A stretch of DNA of 64,000 nucleotides, from the NCBI GenBank assembly GCA_023512835.1, contig CM042087.1, positions 4,870,021 through 4,934,020 on the forward strand. The letters are read 5' to 3'. Shown here piece by piece: positions 46,632 to 58,121 of this stretch. The position numbers and the translations under genes were made by a program. Numbering within the stretch: position 1 is the stretch's first letter; every line of letters starts with the position of its first letter. The DNA is from Taxillus chinensis (Eukaryota > Streptophyta > Magnoliopsida > Santalales > Loranthaceae). The notes beneath the pieces are model-generated. The model was not told the origin of the DNA. It saw only the letters and a program-made list of their open reading frames with translations, and did no database searches.

Positions 46632-49600
46632 TGATAACGTGCATTTATGCCGTTATCTTAGACCTTATATAGGGTGTTTTAGCGTATGTTTTGTACCTAT
46701 TTGCATGCTATTTTACACATATTTGCTCTAACCCCTAGGAAGACCCTGTTTGGTGTATAGTGGTACTTTTTGAGTGTTTTTGGCAGGTTTTGGAGCAACC
46801 TTTTCCCACACACCTTCGCTAGATCACTCCATACACTCAAGAGGAAGCTATAGGAAGAAGATGGAAGCAAAATGAAGGCAAAATCAAGGTGCACGTGAAA
46901 AGGCTTTCTCACGTGCATTCTCACGTGCAAGGATTTTATTGCATGGATGCCTTCTACAACTCAAGAGGAAGCTTTGAAGCAAATTTAAGTCGAATTGGAG
47001 CTGCACGTGAAAAGGGTCTTCTCACATGCATTCTCACGTGCAGGCATTTTTGAGCTCCAAATGATGTGTTTTGTTGTTTTAATCATTTTCCTCTAAAGAA
47101 CTGGGGTCAAATTTGGTGTAGTTTGAGTTTTATTTCGCCTAGAATGTCGAATAGTGTCACTAACCAAAACGACGTCGTTTTGGTCAGACCACATTTATAA
47201 TTAGGGCACACTTTTTGTAACCCTAATTTGGCCCACTAAATCCTATAAATAGGGGGGCTTGGGAGGCATTGTAAATCATCTTGAGTGGGAGAATCTGATC
47301 TGAGTTCGAAAAGAGCTGTAGCCATTGCTAAAAGATCGGATTGTCCTTGGCAAGGAGTGATTTTGGGCAGCAGACGCCGGAGTCATTGGAGGCTGGAGTC
47401 CTGGTTCATCTTGGGGTCTTCCTTTATTGTCCTGGTATTGCAATCATGTTCTTTCTTGTAATTGTTATTGCTTTTGTCATGATTATGGAGTAGTTTTATT
47501 AGTCTAGGGGAGCAATGTAGCCGCCAATAAATTGTATTCAGTTTGGTTATGGTTGTTCAATAAAATAGAATTCAGTTCTTGTTTAATTCACTTTCTTGAA
47601 TGGATATGCCTAGTTTATGCATAATTAGGTAATCTTAGCCCTTGTCTAGGGTGGAACACTAGTGAATTAGATTTAATATTATATGATAGACCAAGTCTGC
47701 AACTATTAGATTGTTTATCTACCTTGATCACTTTTATTCACATGGACCAAATGGGATAAAAGCCTTAAATCTATCTTAGCATGGACCAAATGTAAGATAG
47801 GTAGGAGATAATCAACATGAACATGAACTAGAACATAAATCAAGAACAAGAGCCACAACCAGACTATTACAATTGATTGGGTGGTAAACATTGTGACTCT
47901 AGATCCTTAATCACTGAAATTTCTATACCAATAGCTTGCCAACATTCTGATTTAATCATTTTTCGTTCAAACTATTTGTACAACAAAAATCAATTGTCCA
48001 GACATAAAATTAACTTATTAGCTTAATGCTTGCTGCTTAACAGCATTAGCTACCTCCCTATGGGTTCGACAACTGGAGTCCTAATACTCCATTTTATTAC
48101 TTGACCAGTGCACTTGCTGCAAAACCTATAGACATAATTTACATGGGTCAGCCAAACGTTGTTACTTTTCCCATGCTCTGAGGGCATCGCATCATTTAAA
48201 TGTGTGTGTGTGGGGGGGGGGGGGGGGGGGTTTCCCTTGAACCGGTTGTTTGTTTGTTTGCATGTATGTTTCATTGTTCTTTTATGTTTCTGCTATGAAT
48301 GTATGTTTTGCCTGTGAGGTGCATGGCTACCACGGTATGCAAATTCTGGTTAACTATATTGACCACCTTAGTATCCTGTTGTGATAAAGATGTTTCAATT
48401 GTTAAGGTGTGTTATAAGTTAGTTAAGCATGTCTTTACTTTTTGTATGATATCACCATGATTTTGGAGCTGACATTTGAATAGCTAGCTGAGCATGTTAC
48501 GATAGGATGAACTTTGTAAACCCTGAAGTAAAGTGCAGACTAGGCATGTACTTTTTTGAGAGCACCATTATCTTGCCTTTGAGTGTATTTTATGGGTTAT
48601 TGGGTTCTCAATTTGCTCTTAATATTCATCACCAGCTATTTATTGGTTGGAGTTACTTAGGCATACGAAGTACCTGTTCGTCCTCAGTGTTTGGTGTATG
48701 ATGTTAATGATTCAAGTATTTCTGTTTAGCTCTTGTTTAAAAAAAACAAGGGCTTGTGTGAGGACAATAACAGAGTGAATAATCCATCAAGGGAGAGCAT
48801 AAAATGCAACCTTGTAAGGTTATTACTAAAAAGAAGTGTGAAAAAAAAATGTTTGCCAGAATAAAAGCCACAATGGCTTATTGTTTATATGTGTTTTTGT
48901 TTTCATGTTGCAGCCACAATGGCTAAGTTGTTTTGTTTTGCAATTTGTTTTACAAGTGTGAGCGTAAATCTTTAGCTCCAAGTGTTTATCAGTAAGTAGA
49001 ATAGAGTGTGTGTTTTCGTTGACGAGCACAATGGGGACCTCGCATGTTTACTTGGCAAAAACTTAATCAATAACTAGTAGTGGGTGTAAGAGTAAACCCT
49101 TAGTTGTTAGGCATTGATAGTAGGGCCTGAGAGGAGAGAAAAGAAAGTTATATTTGAGTGAGGCTGCTCTAACCTTCGTGAGGACTTTCAGGGGGAGCTA
49201 AGTTCATTTTATCCTTGCATGTTTGCTTCTATCTGAACTGTTAGTAATGATATTACATGGTTGTTGGACTAGATAGTAAGGGCATGTTTTGATTAACTTA
49301 TGATTCATTTTTAGCTATTGGAATGCCTACTTCATCATGATAGAATTGTATGCCTTGGGAAACCATGCCTCTCTTGTTTGTTAGTTTATTCTTTCTTTTC
49401 CGTTTGACTGTGTGTTTATTTCTTTTTGCTTGAGGACAAGCAAAGGTTCAAGTATGGGGGAATTTGATAATGTGCATTTATGCCATTATCCTAGACCTTA
49501 TATAGAGTGTTTTAGCATATGTTTTGTACCTATTTGCATGCTATTTTACACATATTTGCTCTAACCCCTAGGAAGACCCTGTTTGGTGTATAGTGGTACT

Positions 49601-50970
49601 TTTTGAGTGTTTTTGGCAGGTTTTGGAGCAACCTTTTCCCACACACTTTGGCTAGATCACTCCATACACTCAAGAGGAAGCTATAGGAAGAAGATAGAAG
49701 CAAAATGAAGGCAAAATCAAGGTGCACGTGAAAAGCCTTCTCACGTGCAAGGATTTTATTGCATGGATGTCTTCTACAACTCAAGAGGAAGCTTTGAAGC
49801 AAATTTGAGTCGAATTGGAGCTGCAGGTGAAAAGGGTCTTCTCACGTGCATTCTCACGTGCAGGCATTTTTGAGCTCCAAATGATGTGTTTTGTTGTTTT
49901 AATCATTTTCCTCTAAAGAACTGGGGTCAAATTTGGTGTAGTTTGAGTTTTATTTCGCCTAGAACGTCGAATAGTGTCACTAACCAAAACGACGTCGTTT
50001 TGGTCAGACCACATTTATAATTAGGGCACACTTTTTGTAACCCTAATTTGGCCCACTAAATCCTATAAATAGGGGGCTTGGGAGGCATTGTAAATCATCT
50101 TGAGTGGGAGAATCTGATCTGAGTTCTGAAAAGAGCTTTAGCCGTTGCTAAAAGATCGATTTGTCCTTGGCAAGGAGTGATTTTGGGCAGCAGATGCCGG
50201 AGTCGTTGGAGGCTGGAGTCCTGGTTCATCTTGGGGTCTTCCTTTATTGTCCTGGTACTGTAATCATGTTCTTTCTTGTAATTGTTTTTGCTTTTGTCAT
50301 GATTATGGAGTAGTTTTATTAGTCTAGGGGAGCAATGTAGCCGCCAATAAATTGTATTAAGTTTGGTTATGGTTGTTCAATAAAATAGAATTCAGTTCTT
50401 GTTTAATTCACTTTCTTGAATGGATATGCCTAGTTTATGCATAATTAGGTAATCTTAGCCCTTGTCTAGGGTGGAACACTAGTGAATTAGATTTAATATT
50501 GTATGATAGACCAAGTCTGCAACTATTAGATTGTTTATCTACCTTGATCACTTTTATTCACATGGACCAAATGGGATAAAAGCCTTAAATCTATCTTAGC
50601 ATGGACCAAATATAAGATAGGTAGGAGATAATCAACATGAACATGAACTAGAACATAAATCAAGAACAAGAGCCATAACCAGACTATTACAATCGATTGG
50701 GTGGTAAACATTGTGACCCTAGATCCTTAATCACTGAAATTTCTATACTAATAGCTTGCCAACATTCTGATTTAATCATTTTTCGTTCAAACTATTTGTA
50801 CAACAAAAATCAATTGTCCAGACATAAAATTAACTTATTAGCTTAATGCTTGCTGCTTAACAGCATTAGCTACCTCCCTGTGGGTTCGACAACCAGAGTC
50901 TTAATACTCCATTTTATTACTTGACCAGTGCACTTGCTGCAAAACTTATAGATACAATTTATACGGGTCA
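46632..50970 (+). mobile_element. Complete LARD-like LTR element without coding capacity, TSD ATTTG
   Basis: The element is 4,339 bp and flanked by ATTTG (46627-46631 and 50971-50975). LTR1 is 46632-48150 and LTR2 49465-50970. Both begin TGATAA and end GGGTCA and are nearly identical by eye, apart from scattered substitutions and one short stretch (TCTCACGTGCAT type) present only in LTR1. The 1.3-kb interior has no ORF over 75 codons. It would depend on proteins from another element. Confidence 0.93.
48151..49464 (+). other. LARD interior with hairpin and polypurine tract
   Basis: No protein is recognisable. The bases after LTR1 (GCCAAACGTTG) do not match a tRNA primer site I know. A (TG)n run is followed by G19 (48212-48230). 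Near the 3' end a GCTTG-AGGA-CAAGC stem-loop (49428-49441) precedes the polypurine tract GTATGGGGGAATT (about 49452-49464). Confidence 0.75.
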
Positions 50971-53111
50971 ATTTGTTGGATACTCATTACATAGAAAGGC
51001 TTATCGAATTTTCAATAGAAAACTTTTCAAAGTTGAAGAATCTATCCATGTGACTTTTGATGAAGCTAACACGGATTGGTTGAAAGTAGGTTCTTCAAGT
51101 TCTAATGTGCAAGATCAAGACGACAACATTGACTACTCAAAGTTTATGAATGTTCCTGTCACTTCTACTGACCAACCATGTGGCACCAATGAAGAACGAA
51201 GAAATGATGCAGATGATGCTACGGATGAATCGGACTCGGGACTTCCACATAACTCCAGATATATTCCTTCGGATATTCAAAATACGGGAGTACCTTCCAG
51301 TCCATTCGGACCAGTTGATACGGAAATGAACAGTAATGGAGAACCTCAAAATACTCCAGAACCTGTTAATTTGAATAACGCTGGCTCGGAAGAAGCTCAA
51401 TCAGTGGACGACCAAGGACCACCCAATCTGATAGAGCTTCAAATCATTGAGTATTCACCACCACTTGCGTAAAACTATAGGTGGACTCGAAGCCACCCTC
51501 AAGAACAAGTGATTCGTGACCCTATCGTTGGTGTCGAACCACCTCCAACATGTGCCTCTACTCTTGCTTTTTGTCGCAAATAGAGCCAAAAGTGGTGGAA
51601 GAAGCTCTTCAAGATTCAAATTGGATAGACGCCATGCAGGAAGAGTTAAATCAGTTAAAAAGGAATGATGTGTGGACTCTTGTACCAAGGCCAAAGTCTC
51701 AACAAGTCATTGGAGTTAAATGGGCGTTCCAGAACAAACTTGATACGGACGGAATCATAATCCGGAACAAAGCCCGACTGGTAGCCAAGGGTTATCGTCA
51801 AGAAGAAGGAATAGACTATGATGAAACTTTTGCTCCAATAGCCCGACTTGAGGCAATCAGAATGTTCTTGGCATACGCTTCATATGAAAACTTCAAAGTT
51901 TATCAAATGGATGTCAAGAGTGCATTTCTAAATGGAGATCTTCAAGAGGAGGTATATGTTGAACAACCTCTAGGCTTCATTGAACCAAAGGCTGGACATC
52001 TGGTCTACAAACTAAGGAAAGCCTTGTATGGATTGAAGCAAGCTCCAAGAGCCTGGTATGACACACTTTCGGAATTCTTACTCGCTCATAACTTCCAAAA
52101 AGGGAAGATTGACACCACACTATTCTTACGGAAAGAGAAGACACATACTCTGATCGTACAGATCTACGTGGATGATATCATTTTCGGATCAACTAATCTG
52201 AAACTTTGTGATGAGTTCGCCAAGTTGATGACTGACAAGTTTGAGATGAGTATGATGGGAGAACTGTCCTACTTCCTTGGGATTGAGGTCAAACAACTAA
52301 AGGAAGGATCTTCATCAACCAAGCTAAGTACACTCGTGACTTAATCAAGAAGTTTGGTATGGAAGGTTCATCTCCTATCAAAACTCCAATGCCAGTCAGT
52401 GCCAAGTTAGACCCATATGTTGATGGCAAATCAGTGAATGTGACTGAGTACAGAGGGATGATTGGATCCTTGCTGTATCTTACAGCAAGTCGCCCGGACA
52501 TAATGTTTGCAACTTGCATCTGCACAAGATATCAGGTGAATCCCAAAAAGTCACACATGCTTCATGTAAAACGGATATTAAGGTATCTCAAAGGGACGAT
52601 GAATTTGGGACTCCGGTACCCAAAAGAGTCCAGCTTCGCCTTATCCGGATATTCTGATGCTGATTTTGCCGGGTGTCGCATAGACAGGAAAAGCACCAGT
52701 GGTACATGCCAATTCCTTGGATATAGATTGATCTCTTGGTTCAGTAAGAAGCAGAATTTCGTATCAACCTCTACTGTTGAAGCGGAATATATAGCGGCTG
52801 GGAGCTGCTGCGCATAACTTCTCTGGATGCAAAGTTAACTTACTGACTACGGTTTCAATATGACATCTGTTGCACTCTACTATGACAATACCAGTGCTAT
52901 TGCTATCAGCAATAATCCCGTCATGCATCCAAAGACAAAACATATTGTGGTCAGGCATCATTTCATTCGTGATCATGTTCTTAAAAAGCACATATCCCTG
53001 GAACATGCTGCTACTGAAGATCAACTGGCGGATATACTTACAAAGCCCCTACATGATGTAAGATTTTCTAAACTCCTTCTTAAATTAGGTATGCTTGACT
53101 TTTCTGCATAG

Positions 53112-54749
53112 CTTCTCACCTGTTATCCATCAGTAGTTATTTACAGAACATGCATTGTTGTTTTTCATGGTTAGTGATAGTCACTGAACTTCATGTCTAA
53201 CTATCTTACTTTAGTCATGTAAATGTTCTGATATTTCTCACTAAGTTCATATTGGGAGGATGCTTGCTTATCCGGACTGACAGTGAATCAAGCAAACATA
53301 ATTAAATTTATATGACACAAATCCTATTCTAATGTCATGAATTCTACTCCATTTTCCATCACATGTCTTATGATTTCATGACTGACTGAAATATCTAAGA
53401 TGCATGATTGAGGAATGATTTGGGAAAGCTCGGACTGAAAGTGGAAATTCACTGTCTGCTAATCAGCTGCTTGAGTGAAGTAAATCAAGGATAGGCAGCA
53501 GTTTCTCTCGTTTCATCATAAAACAGGAAACGTCTTAACAGGCTCTAAAAGACCACGGGGGAGAAATTGCTCTCTCTATTATCTAGTAATACCCCTGGAT
53601 TCAAATTTCATGACCTCTTTCCTGGCTGTCTATCTGAGGGGGAGTCATCCTCGAGCAGATCGCATCAAAATGATTTGCTGATCTCAGGGGGAGAGAATAC
53701 TTCATTAAATCTTAAGTAAGGCCCCCTGTTTCAGCAAAAGGCATGACTACAGGGCGAGAGAATGCTTATTATTAAGTAATCCCTCTCTGATATGTCTCGG
53801 ATGTTCCGCCCTAAAACTATCACTCATAAAGCTGATTGGATTTGCACTGTTGAATCGGAATTGCAGATTGCTTGGCTGTTATCTTCCTCTTCCTAGCATT
53901 TTAGGCATGACAGTCGGCTGTATCATCATACATCATGTGCTCTTCTTTCCATTTTCACTCATACATTCTCTAATGGATGAAGTCATATAAATCAAATTGA
54001 TCTTTGCTCTCATTTTCAGTATGAAGGATTGGCTATGTTGACCTATTGGATTTATGTGTTAATTATCTCACACATATATTGATTTCAGTATGATGGCTTT
54101 CACTTCTTATGTATGTGTCTAGCACTTAACTTCTTATGAATAAGTTCTGTTTCTTCTTAGTACGGATTGTGTGTTATACTCTTATATTGTTTATCCGGAC
54201 TAACCCGAACCTGACGAGACCTACTCTTTAAAGCATCTATTTGTTAAATCACAGGTTCAGATTCTCTTTGCATTTCATTGCTCTATCCTGTCAGATGTCT
54301 CGGATTTCTGAGGTGTTGTGGTACTTCATACTCCCTCGACATCAAGACCGCAAAGGAATCATCTCTTTTCAACACTCTGTTATACGGACAGTTAGTCAGT
54401 CTCATCCGGATGTTCTTTATATGGATTATTCTTCTCCGGATGAAAGTCGGTTTATTTCCTCCTGACTCTTGGAATTCTCAAGTCGCGATAAACCAAGTAA
54501 TTATCTTACATCGCTTATTTTTGAGGAGGGATAATGATGGTTCATTTAATGCACGCATCGAGCCCGATACTTAACTTTTCAAAAATCCGGAAGTATGCCT
54601 ACAGCTGTCATCTTTGAATGGTTAGCACAGCCACCACGTCATAAGTCTACTCGACGGCGCTAATCCATCACTTCTAATGACATAAGGAAGTCGAGTGGCT
54701 CACTGTTCATTTCGCTTAAACTCGAGACCCACTTGCTTCCACGGAAAGG
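53112..54749 (+). other. Copia spacer between pol and the extra ORF
   Basis: GGGGGAGA-type purine tracts recur at 53557, 53638, 53687 and 53751, each followed by related AT-rich sequence. A short frame from 54294 (MSRISEVLWYFILPRHQDRK) may be part of an additional element ORF but has no recognised domain. Confidence 0.55.
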
Positions 54750-54875
54750 ATCCTATTTATACCGCACTATTGGCGTCGGCCGAGGTTATCACTACCAACT
54801 CTCAAAACCCTAAACCCTCGCCGCACCTATTCTTGCAAAGCTCTTCTCTCCTTCTCCCTCCATCTTTCACTCTCA
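54750..54875 (+). promoter_or_regulatory. Host-like promoter and leader before the extra ORF
   Basis: CTATTTATACC at 54752-54762 is a good TATA box. AAACCCTAA (telo-box) lies at 54805-54813. A pyrimidine-rich leader (CTCTTCTCTCCTTCTCCCTC) runs to the ATG at 54876. The arrangement resembles a plant core promoter with a short 5' UTR. Confidence 0.5.
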
Positions 54876-56352
54876 ATGGCATCCCAAGCTCTCTATGGTG
54901 TTGTTCCTGGCCATCTTCTCGATTGGTCCGGAATCTATGATCCTCTAGCATGGCTCCACGAGGTTCGCCAGCTACTCGAGCACAGCAACCTTTTCGCGCT
55001 TGTCTCTACCCCGGCCGATCTTCTAGTGTCGGACGTCCTGGGGGCGATGACATCCGGCCGAACGCTGCTGCCATGGCTGCTTCTATGGGGTGTCCTAATA
55101 AGGTGAAGGAGTACAAAATGAAGTCTTTCCATGGTCCTCACCACTGTATGGCCACAACACTTAGCCGGTGTCTTCTGGCTCGCTCCATGGCTCACGACTC
55201 GGTTCCGTACGATCTCCTGCTGGCGATGTATGCGGTTTTTGAGTCACTGCCACTTGACTGGGGAAACTTTCTCTTCTAGGTGTTGCGGAATGGGAAACGG
55301 AACTCGTCTTTCGGACGGATTTTGTCCCAAATTTTCCGGCATCTTCACCCCACGCACTTCCAGGGTGAACTGGTGATTCCCTTCCCAGCGTCCTACTACT
55401 TCCGCCATCTTACTGCCGACGGGACCCTCACCGTTCGCCGCCCTCTAGTCTCCCGTGCCCTTGTTGTTGCTTCAGAACAGCAAGCGAGTTCTGTTGGTGA
55501 CCCAGTTGCCAGTTCGGGCCACGAAGATAGTTCTACTCTCCAGTCCGTTGACTCCCGCATCCGGTCTGTTGCCGCTCCGGCACGATCCCGCAGTTCGCTG
55601 CACAGCGTTCGGGCTGATCCGTCTACTGCTGCAGGGCCCTCTCAGCCGCCCTTCCATGAGGTTACCACATCCGCCTCTCTTACTGATGTCCGTGCCTCTC
55701 TTCCTGCTGTTGTTGCTGCTGCTGCTCCTGATGCTGCTGCTGATGCTCCCGCACCCATCTCTCCGGTCACAGTGGCTGTTGCTGCTGTTCTTCCGGACCT
55801 TCCATCTTCTCCTGCGGAAGCCTCTCCCGCTCATTCACTGGCCCTCCAGGACTATCTCAACCATCTCTTCACCGACATACTGAATGACTGCTGGCTGCGC
55901 TTCAGCCTCGCCATTGCTACTGACATCCGAGACCCTACCCTCTAGGTGTTTTATGCTCAACACACCTAGACCCCGGAGGAAATGCTTACTTGGAACTGCT
56001 ACCACGGCTTTGTGACGCCGTCGCTCCTCAAGGCTGCACCTCCTACTACTGCCTCTTCCGGCCATGCCCATGACGCACGGACACCTACCCCTGCTGAGGC
56101 TGGCCCCTCTTCTCCTGCAGATATCCCTATCATTGACCTCTCCGATCAAAGTGGATCTGCCGCACCTCCTGCTGCTGCTGCTGTACACCCATCGTCCTCT
56201 CCTGCTGCCGCCGACTCTGCCCTGCCCACACCTGCCCCTCTTCATGCGGGCGAGTCTTCGAAAGCTCCCGCCTTTGGTCTTAGGCGCGCCTCTTTTGCCA
56301 CTATTTTATCTAAGGTTGCTTTCTCCGCCCAACTTGATCGCCTTGCTGAGGA
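54876..56352 (+). pseudogene. Extra (env-like position) ORF of the SIRE-like element, frameshifted
   Basis: The start is MASQALYGVVPGHLLDWSG at 54876. After a small deletion and frameshift near 55030-55100 the frame continues VKEYKMKSFHGPHHCMAT and LSRCLLARSMAHDSVPYDLL. There is a TAG at 55277, then an Ala/Pro/Ser-rich stalk-like region (55450-55840), SLALQDYLNHLFTDI, and a second low-complexity part to the break at 56352. SIRE-lineage copia elements carry an ORF in this position that is often called env-like. I see no clear membrane segment here, so an envelope role is not supported by this copy. The function is unknown. Confidence 0.7.
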
Positions 56353-57163
56353 TGTAATGACCCGTGTGTAAACTGTGTGTAAGAAGTTAACCACAAACAC
56401 CTTGGAGGTTAGTGCACAAGTTTGAGGTAAGAGATGAGCCCAAGAGGGGACTTTTGGGAGGTGCATGTGACAAGTGGTAACGTACCTTTATGCCCTAGGA
56501 AGATGCTATGCATATACAGGCGCTTTTAGGCTGTTTTGCCAGGTTTTGGAGAGCTATTTTGACCTAGTAGATGGCCTCAAACAATTGGCGTGCAAGAACA
56601 AAAGTTTCTTAGAATGAGGTCCTCTATCTACCACAGAAATTTCAGAGCATTTGGAGCTGCACGTGAATTCACCCATTTCACGCGCAAGCATATTTTTGCT
56701 TCTTAGGCCTCTACAAGATGCAAGGAGGCTTGTGGTGAAGTTTGAGTGCATTTGGAGCTGCACGCCAATTGGGGAATTGGCGTGCAAATTGGCGTGCAGG
56801 CATGTTTTTGCATGGTTACCTTGGTTTTGTCATTCTAATCATCTTTTCTCAAAGGACCATGTTGGAATTGTAAATATTTTGGTGTGTGTGGATGTGGGAA
56901 GGTCATAGCTTGTTCCATCAAAACTACGTCATTTTGATGCTGAGATTCACTTAATCAAAACTACGTCGTTTTGATGTTGTGTTGTCTATATAAGGAGGAG
57001 AAGCCCCTCTATTTTAGGGTTAGGGTTTGTTGCTCCACCAGCCGTCGCAGAGAGAGAGAGAGAGAGGGAAGGAGAGCTTCTGGTGGCTGCCGGAGCATCT
57101 TGCGTGGGTGGTCGGAGTCTTGCGTGGAAGCGGGAGCAGGAGAACACACAAGGTAGGGGTTCT
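56353..57163 (+). mobile_element. Chromovirus LTR 5' fragment, first copy
   Basis: It starts TGTAATGACCCGTGTGTAA. It includes the segment CCCTAGGAAGATGC...GCCAGGTTTTGGAG shared with the LARD LTR, two ACGT palindromes (56917-56975), TATA (TCTATATAAGGAGG), a GA run and GTAGGGGTTCT. It ends exactly where a second LTR of the same type starts. Confidence 0.85.
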
Positions 57164-57617
57164 TGTAATGACCCGTGTGTAACCCGTGTGTAACCCGTGT
57201 GTAAGAAGTTAACCACAAACACCTTGGATGTTGGTGCACAAGTTTGAGGTAAGAGAGGAGCCCAAGAGGGGACTTTTGGGAGGTGCATGTGTCAAGCGAT
57301 AGCGTACATTTATGCCCTAGGAAGATGCTATGCGTTTACAGGCGGTTTTAAGCTGTTTTGGCTGATCTTGGAGCTCACTTTTGACCTAGTAGATGGCCTC
57401 AAACAATTGGCGTGCAAGAACAAAAGTTTCTTAGAATGAGGTCCTCTATCTACCACAGAAATTTCAGAGCATTTGGAGCTGCACGTGAATTCACTCATTT
57501 CACGTGCAAGTGTGGTTGTCTTCTACATGATGCAAGGAGGCTAGGGGTGAAGTTTGAGCGCATTTGGAGTGCATTTGGAGTTGCACGTGAATTGGGGAAT
57601 TCACGTTCAAATTGGCG
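57164..57617 (+). mobile_element. Chromovirus LTR 5' fragment, second copy
   Basis: It again starts TGTAATGACCCGTGTGTAA (with one extra CCCGTGTGTAA unit) and follows the first copy closely until it is cut at 57617 by the Tat LTR. It probably represents an insertion of one LTR element into another, later truncated. Confidence 0.85.
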
Positions 57618-58090
57618 TTGTCATCACTGGTTTTCGTCCGGGCCCTTTTGGGGTGAGCTCAAACTTGGTGAGAAAATTTAGAGTCGCCACCAACTGTTTT
57701 TGGGGTACAGTTGGATACCCTCTACTTTGAGTAGTCTTAAGTGTGTGGTCTGCGTTATCAGAGATGGGTTCGGGAGTTGGTTACGTGTAGGGAAGGATTA
57801 GCACCCCTACAGCGCCCTTTCGGTATCTAATTTAGGAGGAGGAGGTTTTTCTTTTATTTGTACTGTCATAACTGGGTTAAGTTTCCTCAAAAGTCTATGA
57901 TTTTTATTTAGCTAAGTTATTTATTAAAGTTATCGTTAAAATGGATTTATCCTAAATTTCTAAAAAAGGGAATCCTAAAAATTTTGGGTTTTTGTTTTGA
58001 AGTGGAGAATGAGATCCTATGGGTTGGTTTTGGGTTTTTGGTTTTGTTTTGGAGTCCTAGAAAATGATTTTTATTATTTTCCCTTTTTTT

Positions 58091-58121
<31 letters not shown>

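Larger units (their letters stand above)
45404..53111 (+). pseudogene. Copia pol (protease end, integrase, RT, RNase H), split by a LARD
   Basis: WILDSGCSRHMTG marks the protease region. Integrase has HKRCAHLNF...CRECQLGK (zinc), LLHMDLCGP, IRSDHGTEF and NGVAERKNRT (DDE core). It is cut at 46631 in KSDDGIFV and resumes at 50971 as FVGYSLHRKAYRIFN. RT has [12 protein letters not shown] and [11 protein letters not shown], with one frameshift near 52308. RNase H has SGYSDADFAG and STVEAEYIAAGS. Stops at 45989, 46460, 52815 and 52833 fall where Gln is expected. The reading frame ends at 53111. Confidence 0.93.
36385..56352 (+). mobile_element. SIRE-like Ty1-copia element, interrupted by three insertions, 3' end missing
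   Basis: The 5' LTR (36385-37691), tRNA-Met primer site, long gag, copia-order pol (protease, integrase, RT, RNase H) and a further ORF downstream of pol together fit the SIRE/Maximus lineage. Insertions at 38031-41498, 42692-44556 and 46632-50970 each show a 5-bp duplication and interrupt otherwise continuous protein homology. The element stops at 56353 inside the extra ORF, where chromovirus LTR sequence begins. Its 3' LTR is not in the window. Confidence 0.9.

Noticed and set aside
55455..56357. Leucine-rich ORFs that look like membrane proteins (55455-55883, 56064-56357)
   Set aside because: They are alternate-frame readings of the Ala/Pro/Ser-rich extra ORF, where CTG/CTT repeats give Leu runs.
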